From Lachnoanaerobaculum sp. ICM7 (GTDB taxonomy: Bacteria > Bacillota > Clostridia > Lachnospirales > Lachnospiraceae), in assembly GCF_000287675.1 (NCBI RefSeq), contig NZ_ALJL01000036.1:1-64000 (forward strand): 64,000 nucleotides of DNA, written 5' to 3'. A model generated the notes under the pieces. It was not told the DNA's origin and made no database searches. It worked only from the letters and a program-made list of their open reading frames with translations. Positions 58,864 to 64,000 of the stretch are shown here, piece after piece (the first letter of the stretch is position 1; every line of letters begins with the position of its first letter). Position numbers and translations under genes: made by a program.

Positions 58864-60147
58864 ATGTTTAGTACAGATAAAATATATGAAAAATTTGATA
58901 AGAGAGTGTGGTTGAGCAGTCCTACCATGCATGGGAAAGAACTTGATTATATGTCAGAAGCCTATAATACAAACTGGATGTCGACAGTAGGAAAAAATAT
59001 TGACGAGGTTGAAAAGCAGGTTTCAGAATATATAGGAGTTAAACATGCAGTAGCATTATCATCAGGTACTGCGGCTCTTCATTTGGCAATGAAGTTGGCA
59101 GGGCTAAAGGTATATGGTATGCCAAAACCCGGAGTAGGAGCTTTACAGGGAAGGAAAGTTTTTTGCTCAGATATGACATTTGCCGCTACTGTAAACCCCG
59201 TAGTATATGAAGGAGGAGAGCCTGTATTTATAGATACCGAATATGACACATGGAATATGGATCCGAAAGCACTTGAGAAAGCATTTGAAATATACCCTGA
59301 CGTAAAGATAGTGGTAATGGTACATCTGTATGGAACACCGGGTAAGATGGAAGAACTTATTTCCGTTATAAAGAAGCACAATGCTGTTTTGATAGAAGAT
59401 GCTGCAGAATCAATGGGTGCAAGTTATAGAGGAAAAGAGACAGGGACATTTGGTGATTACGATATCATATCATTTAACGGAAATAAAATAATTACAGGAA
59501 GTAGCGGAGGTTGCTTACTTACAGATGATGAAGAAGCTGCAAACAAAGTTCGTAAATGGTCTACACAGGCCAGAGAAAATGCAGCATGGTATCAGCATGA
59601 AGAACTAGGATATAACTATCGTATGAGCAATGTAGTAGCTGGTGTAGTTCGTGGACAGTTCCCATATCTGAATGAACATATTGCTCAGAAGAAAGCAATT
59701 TATGAAAGATATAAAGAAGGATTAAAAGGTCTTCCAGTTTCTATGAATCCAATTGACTTTGAAAATTCTGAGCCGAATTACTGGTTGTCATGTCTGATTA
59801 TTGATAAAGAGGCAATGTGCAAGCAGGTTCGTGGCGAACAGGATGTTTGCTATGTAAAAGAAGCAGGAAAGTCTTGTCCAACTGAAATTCTGGAAGCAAT
59901 TGCATCTATTAATGCAGAGGGAAGACCAATTTGGAAACCAATGCATATGCAGCCAATTTATCGCTTGAATCCGTTTGTAGTAAGAGATGGAAATGGACGT
60001 GCCAGATCAAATGCGTATATTGCAGGTGGTGTAGCTGATGTAGGAATGGATATTTTCACAAGAGGATTGTGCCTGCCTAGTGATAACAAAATGACCGTAG
60101 AGCAGCAGGATAGAATTATCGAAGTGATAAGAGCATGTTTTGAATAA
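58864..60147 (+). CDS. DegT/DnrJ/EryC1/StrS (PglE-like) sugar aminotransferase
   Basis: A PLP enzyme that probably aminates the 4-keto sugar made by the preceding dehydratase. In the 427-aa protein, ALSSGTAALHLAMKLAGL (about 60-77), DMTFAATVNPVVYEGGEPVFID (in parts, about 101-122), the PLP-binding DAAESMGASYRG and the Schiff-base Lys in SFNGNKIITGSSGGCLL (about 204) are visible. GAGAGGGAAG precedes the ATG. Arginine CGT/CGC codons become common from about 59549 onward after AGA/AGG use in the first half. The gene may be a recombinant, with the boundary near 59480-59560. Confidence 0.9.
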   Translation: MFSTDKIYEKFDKRVWLSSPTMHGKELDYMSEAYNTNWMSTVGKNIDEVEKQVSEYIGVKHAVALSSGTAALHLAMKLAGLKVYGMPKPGVGALQGRKVFCSDMTFAATVNPVVYEGGEPVFIDTEYDTWNMDPKALEKAFEIYPDVKIVVMVHLYGTPGKMEELISVIKKHNAVLIEDAAESMGASYRGKETGTFGDYDIISFNGNKIITGSSGGCLLTDDEEAANKVRKWSTQARENAAWYQHEELGYNYRMSNVVAGVVRGQFPYLNEHIAQKKAIYERYKEGLKGLPVSMNPIDFENSEPNYWLSCLIIDKEAMCKQVRGEQDVCYVKEAGKSCPTEILEAIASINAEGRPIWKPMHMQPIYRLNPFVVRDGNGRARSNAYIAGGVADVGMDIFTRGLCLPSDNKMTVEQQDRIIEVIRACFE

Positions 60148-60171
60148 GTACAGTAATTGTGGGAGAAATTT

Positions 60172-60918
60172 ATGAAGAAAGTAGGTAATCATAAATTATA
60201 TCGTAAAATGGGATTTTACGAAAAACATGTAAAAAGGGCGATAGATATTTTTTGCTCAGGTCTGGCAATTATTGTGTTTTGTTGGTTATATGCAATTATC
60301 GCATTGTTGGTTCGAATTAAGTTAGGAAGTCCTGTGCTTTTTACTCAGTATAGACCAGGGCTTATTGATCCCAAAACAGGAAAAGAACAAATATTTAAAA
60401 TGTATAAATTTCGAACAATGACAGACAATAAAGATGCAGAAGGAAATTTGCTCCCAGACGAGGTGCGTTTGACAAAATTTGGAGCATGGCTTAGATCAAC
60501 ATCATTGGATGAATTGCCGGAAGCTTTTTGCATTTTGAATGGCACGATGACGATAATAGGGCCACGTCCACAGTTGGTAAGAGATATGGTATTTATGTCT
60601 GATGAACAAAGAATGAGACATACTGCAAAACCAGGTTTGTCAGGACTTGCACAGGTGAGTGGAAGAAATGCAATTTCATGGGATAAAAAATTACAGTATG
60701 ATTTGGACTATATAAAACATGTTTCTTTCGGGCGCGATTTGAAAATCCTTTTTAAAACTGTCGAAAAAGCATTTATTAAACAGGAAGGGATTACAGAAGA
60801 AGGTAGTGTAACTGCTGCAGATTATGGAGATTATCTTCTCCAAATGAAACAGATAACTAGAGAAGAATACGAAAAAAAGAAGAACGAAGCAAAAGAAATA
60901 TTAAAAGGATTGAAGTAA
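60172..60918 (+). CDS. initiating undecaprenyl-phosphate sugar phosphotransferase (PglC-like)
   Basis: Transfers the first sugar-phosphate to undecaprenyl phosphate at the membrane. The 248-aa protein has one hydrophobic re-entrant helix (about 18-40, preceded by HVKRAIDIFCSG), then FTQYRPGLIDPKTGKEQIFKMYKFRTM (in parts), the catalytic TSLDELPEAFCILNGTM (about 107-123) and IGPRPQLV, and GLSGLAQVSGRNAISW. ATG 60172 follows GGGAGAA; the earlier TTG is unneeded. With the dehydratase and aminotransferase it suggests a diacetamido-trideoxy first sugar (inference). Confidence 0.9.
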   Translation: MKKVGNHKLYRKMGFYEKHVKRAIDIFCSGLAIIVFCWLYAIIALLVRIKLGSPVLFTQYRPGLIDPKTGKEQIFKMYKFRTMTDNKDAEGNLLPDEVRLTKFGAWLRSTSLDELPEAFCILNGTMTIIGPRPQLVRDMVFMSDEQRMRHTAKPGLSGLAQVSGRNAISWDKKLQYDLDYIKHVSFGRDLKILFKTVEKAFIKQEGITEEGSVTAADYGDYLLQMKQITREEYEKKKNEAKEILKGLK

Positions 60919-61682
60919 TGAATGGATTGGTTTCAATAATAATGCCTTCATATAATACTGCTAATTTTATTGGTGAGACAATAAAATCTGTATTAGAGCA
61001 AACTTATAAAAATTGGGAATTGCTGATCGTTGACGATTGTTCGACTGATAATACAGATGAAGTTGTAGCAAGATACAACGATGAACGCATTACATATATG
61101 AAAAATTCAAAAAATTCAGGTGCTGCAGTTTCGAGAAATAAAGCACTGAACGTTGCTAGGGGAAAATGGATTGCATTTTTAGATAGTGACGATTTATGGT
61201 ATCCAACTAAACTTGAAGAACAGATAAAGTATATGGAAAAGAATGACTATGCTTTTTCGTACACCAGTTATAGAGAAATAGATGAAAATGGTGTGGAAAA
61301 TGGTGTAGAAGTGACAGGACCCAAACGAATAACAAAGATAGGAATGTATCGTTATTGTTGGCCAGGATGTTTGACAGTTATGTATGATGCTGAAAAAGTT
61401 GGAAAAGTACAAATTGCCGATATTAAGAAGAATAATGACTATGCTATGTGGTTAAAGATAATTAAAAGAGCAAATTGCTATCATTACGATAAAGTATTGG
61501 CACAATATAGAAAAAGATCAGGCTCTATCTCTAATCATGGATATTTAAAACTGATAAAATGGCATTATAAGTTATTTAAGGAAGCGGATAGCAAAAATAG
61601 TATAATATCGTTACTTTTGACTTTTCAGAATTTAGCATATGGATGTTGGAAAAAGATACGATATGTTAAAAAGGTGAGTTAA
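60918..61682 (+). CDS. family 2 glycosyltransferase
   Basis: A 254-aa GT-A enzyme adding a sugar to the lipid-linked oligosaccharide. It has VSIIMPSYNTANFIGETIKS (in parts, 5-24), LLIVDDCSTDNTDEVV (about 35-50), NSGAAVSRNKALNVARGKWIAFLDSDDLW (in parts, about 64-94) with the DxD-type metal site, and NNDYAMWLKI (about 172-181). It shares one base with the preceding stop. Donor and acceptor unknown. The AT-rich codon use differs from the upstream cps genes. Confidence 0.9.
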   Translation: MNGLVSIIMPSYNTANFIGETIKSVLEQTYKNWELLIVDDCSTDNTDEVVARYNDERITYMKNSKNSGAAVSRNKALNVARGKWIAFLDSDDLWYPTKLEEQIKYMEKNDYAFSYTSYREIDENGVENGVEVTGPKRITKIGMYRYCWPGCLTVMYDAEKVGKVQIADIKKNNDYAMWLKIIKRANCYHYDKVLAQYRKRSGSISNHGYLKLIKWHYKLFKEADSKNSIISLLLTFQNLAYGCWKKIRYVKKVS

Positions 61683-61684
61683 TT

Positions 61685-62842
61685 ATGAGTATGAATGACA
61701 TGCTGAGAAAAATGGCAGTTCTTTTAGAAAGAAGACAAGACGCTTTATTTTCTTATGATGTAGATAAACAAAGAAAATATATTGAAAAATTGGGAAATCC
61801 AAGAGATGAGATAGAAAGATCATATTTTCAGTATAAGTGTCAGATGCAGTTTAATGGAAAAGGAATTACTTTTTTATTAAATCTGATTTCATTTCCAGTG
61901 GCAATCATTTATTGGTTCAAATATGGAAAAAAAGGTCAAGTGAATCAAATGGAGCCGAAATCTTTGGTATTTTTTAGAGATGGTAAACCAGAAAATATTT
62001 TACCGAAATCCTTGAAGAATAAATATGATACCATTGAAAGCAATCCGGTAGAAGGAACTCTACTAACTGAAAAAGATAAGAAATTTATAAAAAAAATCAT
62101 ATATAGATACCCATTTTCGTGGCAATTCATTTTGAAATGTCTTATTAAAATTGGAAGATATAGTTTTGCTATTGAAGAATATTCACCTAAGGCAATAGCA
62201 GTCTGTGCGGAATATTCTTTTACATCTTCAGTATTGACAGCGTATTGTAAACAAAGAAACATAAAACACATAGATGTCATGCATGGGGAAAAAATGTACT
62301 ATATGAGAGATTCATTTTTTAAATTTGATGAATGCTATATTTGGGATGAATATTATGGAAAAGTATTAACATCTATGAAGGCAGATAGAAATCAGTTTGT
62401 TGTTGAAGTTCCTGCTTCATTGAAATTCGATGAGGAGTTGCCAAGAATACAGAAATATGATTATACATATTACCTGGGAGCAGAATCAGAAGATGTATTA
62501 AAGAAAATAGCAAAAATATTGGAAAAGTTATACAAGAATGGAAAGAGAATTTCAATACGTCCGCATCCGAGATATTCTAACATGGAACTTGTTAAAAAAA
62601 TATTTGCTTTTGCTAATGTAGAAGATACTAAAAAGATTTCGATAGAGCAATCTTTATTACAGTCAGGTGCTGCAATTTCGCTTTATTCAACGGTATTGAA
62701 TCAGGCATTATACAATTCAATTCCAATAGTAATAGATAATATGAGCAATCCTGAAAATTTTGCTAAATTGAAAGAGCTAGGGTATGTATGTCTTTATAAA
62801 GAATATGAACTTTTGTCTAATGTAATGAGGAAACAAATATGA
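61685..62842 (+). CDS. putative GT-B-like polysaccharide enzyme, family unclear
   Basis: A 385-aa protein of uncertain family. Visible are a central hydrophobic segment (about 58-78), AIAVCAEYSFTSSVLTAYCKQRNIKHIDVMHGEK (in parts, about 178-210), ISIRPHPRYS (about 295-304) and LQSGAAISLYSTVLNQALYNSIPIVID (in parts, about 325-352). The RPHPR motif and the late SLYST segment resemble nucleotide-sugar binding parts of CDP-glycerol-type, sialyl- and polysialyl-transferase-like proteins. Transfer of a sugar or sugar phosphate is likely but unproven. Overlaps the acetyltransferase gene by 4 bp. Confidence 0.6.
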   Translation: MSMNDMLRKMAVLLERRQDALFSYDVDKQRKYIEKLGNPRDEIERSYFQYKCQMQFNGKGITFLLNLISFPVAIIYWFKYGKKGQVNQMEPKSLVFFRDGKPENILPKSLKNKYDTIESNPVEGTLLTEKDKKFIKKIIYRYPFSWQFILKCLIKIGRYSFAIEEYSPKAIAVCAEYSFTSSVLTAYCKQRNIKHIDVMHGEKMYYMRDSFFKFDECYIWDEYYGKVLTSMKADRNQFVVEVPASLKFDEELPRIQKYDYTYYLGAESEDVLKKIAKILEKLYKNGKRISIRPHPRYSNMELVKKIFAFANVEDTKKISIEQSLLQSGAAISLYSTVLNQALYNSIPIVIDNMSNPENFAKLKELGYVCLYKEYELLSNVMRKQI

Positions 62843-63339
62843 TAGGTAAATTAATAAAAAAGATACGAACATATTTTTTTACATGCATATGTAGAAAATC
62901 TGCAAAAGAATATGGTAGCAATTTGCATATAAACTATTGGAGTAGGTTTACATCAAAGACTTTTATAGGTAATAATTGCCATTTCAACGGAATTAAAATT
63001 ACTGGAAAAGGAAAAGTTGTTATAGGCGATAATTTTCATTCAGGTGCGAATGTATTGATTCTTACTTCGAACCACAATTATGATACGGGAAAAAGTATCC
63101 CATATGATGATACGACGATTGATGGAGATGTATTTATCGAAGATAATGTGTGGTTAGGACAAAATGTTACCCTTTTGCAAGGAATAAGAATTGGAGAGGG
63201 AGCTATTATTCAAGCGGGAAGTGTCGTTGTGTCAGATATAGCTTCGTGTTCAATTGCGGGAGGCCATCCGGCGAAGGTGTTTAAAATGCGAGATGAGCAA
63301 CACTATTATAATTTAAAAGCGGAGAACAAGTTTTTTTAG
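62839..63339 (+). CDS. hexapeptide-repeat O-acetyltransferase (WbbJ-type)
   Basis: A 166-aa left-handed beta-helix acyltransferase: repeated I/V-G-x4 hexads (IGNNCHFNGIKITGKGKVVIGDN in parts), the catalytic His in LTSNHNYDTGKSIPYDD (about 77-93), IEDNVWLGQNVTLLQGIRIGEGA (in parts) and the closing VVSDIASCSIAGGHPAKVFKM. It probably acetylates a sugar of the repeat unit. It lacks the N-terminal Rossmann domain of PglD, so it is not an obvious bacillosamine acetyltransferase. Confidence 0.88.
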   Translation: MIGKLIKKIRTYFFTCICRKSAKEYGSNLHINYWSRFTSKTFIGNNCHFNGIKITGKGKVVIGDNFHSGANVLILTSNHNYDTGKSIPYDDTTIDGDVFIEDNVWLGQNVTLLQGIRIGEGAIIQAGSVVVSDIASCSIAGGHPAKVFKMRDEQHYYNLKAENKFF

Positions 63340-63351
63340 GAGACGATATAA

Positions 63352-64000
63352 ATGAAGGTAATGATTATTGCTCCGTATATATATGACCCTGATATGCCTG
63401 AATTTACAGGGAATAAGACTGGCTTTGGAATAATGGTTCATAATATAGTAAAGACAGTGGGAGAATATGAGGAAGTTGTTTTACTAACCAGAGCTATTAC
63501 AAGTGGTGGTAATAATAGTGAGAAAAGCTATAAGGTACTTTCACATACTTGGAAACAGATTTTTTTTAATACAAGATTAAATGATTGGTTACGTGGTGCA
63601 AGGACATTTGCTCTTAATAGTAGAACTTTAAAAGATAGAATTAGATGCGTTTTTTATGAATTAGATGGAGGATATTTCAAAAGGTTGATTCGTAAAGAAC
63701 AACCAGATATAGTACATATACACGGCATAGGAACGATCACACAAAGTTATATTAGAATATGTGAAGAAATGAAGATAAAATATGCGGTTACTTTACATGG
63801 GCTTATAGGGTTAAATGCTTCGATTTCAGCATCAGAATGTGAAAAACAGATAGAACGCGATTTTTTGGTGAACGCAGCTATTAAGAATGTTCCAGTTAGT
63901 GTAATCAGTAGCGGTATGAAAACAAGAATAGAAAAATATTACTTAAAAAGCAAGGCAACTAATATAAATGTTATCACAAATGGAACTGCTAAAAGTAGAA
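63352..64000 (+). CDS. family 4 glycosyltransferase, partial at window end
   Basis: The first 216 codons of a GT-B glycosyltransferase. It starts MKVMIIAPYIYDPDMPEFTG and has the nucleotide-free N-domain features IRKEQPDIVHIHGIGTITQS (about 114-133) and YAVTLHGLIGLNAS, then VPVSVISSGMKTRIEKYY. The reading frame is open to the edge at NVITNGTAKSR, the start of the hinge where GT4 enzymes usually read NGV. AGGAGA precedes the ATG. The catalytic C-domain lies outside the window. Confidence 0.85.
   Translation, partial: MKVMIIAPYIYDPDMPEFTGNKTGFGIMVHNIVKTVGEYEEVVLLTRAITSGGNNSEKSYKVLSHTWKQIFFNTRLNDWLRGARTFALNSRTLKDRIRCVFYELDGGYFKRLIRKEQPDIVHIHGIGTITQSYIRICEEMKIKYAVTLHGLIGLNASISASECEKQIERDFLVNAAIKNVPVSVISSGMKTRIEKYYLKSKATNINVITNGTAKSR

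Noticed and set aside
1-64000. CRISPR array or tRNA genes
   Set aside because: No regularly spaced direct repeats and no cloverleaf with TTCGA-type T-arm were noticed on either strand.

Overview
The window is a low-GC (roughly mid-30s % G+C by eye), tightly packed clostridial chromosome segment. AGA-dominated arginine codons, strong AGGAGG-type ribosome sites, ATGA-coupled operons, and lineage families such as DUF5721, DUF4491, DUF438/hemerythrin/PAS and the CD1871A CXXC peptide point to Lachnospiraceae. A Lachnoanaerobaculum-like organism is my best guess, from general knowledge rather than a search.

Layout. 1-1.8 kb: a leftward superoxide dismutase gene and a rightward maf gene. 1.8-6.5 kb: an accessory island. 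A compositionally foreign DUF438-DUF4491 pair is followed by a 90-bp second copy of the maf 3' part, a small leftward cluster (secreted hydrophobic protein, two-helix membrane peptide, truncated XRE regulator), an internally deleted IS1182-type element, and the last ten codons of the second maf copy. Two 85-bp direct repeats bracket this inner insertion. 6.5-8.3 kb: leftward choline-binding-repeat lipoprotein and MgtC-family genes.

8.4-46.6 kb: a rightward housekeeping run. It holds nusB-xseA-xseB-ispA-dxs-tlyA-nadK-argR-recN, then glgA, HD, DUF212, HAD, a parvulin lipoprotein, DUF5721, a degenerate sigma-like gene, a PPi-type phosphofructokinase, purL, aspartokinase and a flavoprotein. It continues with cmk-ispH-rpsA, a CPBP protease, an isolated cbiG, plsX-acpP, a 240-bp structured inverted-repeat element, rnc-smc-ftsY, ilvA, a CLC-F-like antiporter, dapA-dapB and tmcAL. 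RNase P RNA (rnpB) follows, with its own promoter overlapping the tmcAL stop codon.

47-52.6 kb: accessory and regulatory modules. A Panacea/PemK toxin-antitoxin pair has a palindromic operator on its -10 box. Next comes an envelope redox module: membrane 4Fe-4S protein, histidine kinase, 53-aa CXXC peptide, lipoprotein, TlpA-like lipoprotein thioredoxin, and a convergent OmpR-type response regulator. The two module promoters carry nearly identical 11-bp direct repeats in place of a -35 box, so the regulator probably controls both.

52.7-64 kb: an exopolysaccharide/capsule locus. The conserved part is CpsB phosphatase, CpsC/Wzz, CpsD kinase, LCP protein, a glycine-rich secreted protein and a CapD/PglF-type dehydratase. 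It is followed by a variable part: aminotransferase, initiating sugar transferase, glycosyltransferases and acetyltransferase. Codon use changes inside the aminotransferase gene, which suggests a recombination boundary between conserved and strain-specific halves. The last glycosyltransferase runs off the window. No tRNA, CRISPR array or known riboswitch was seen.
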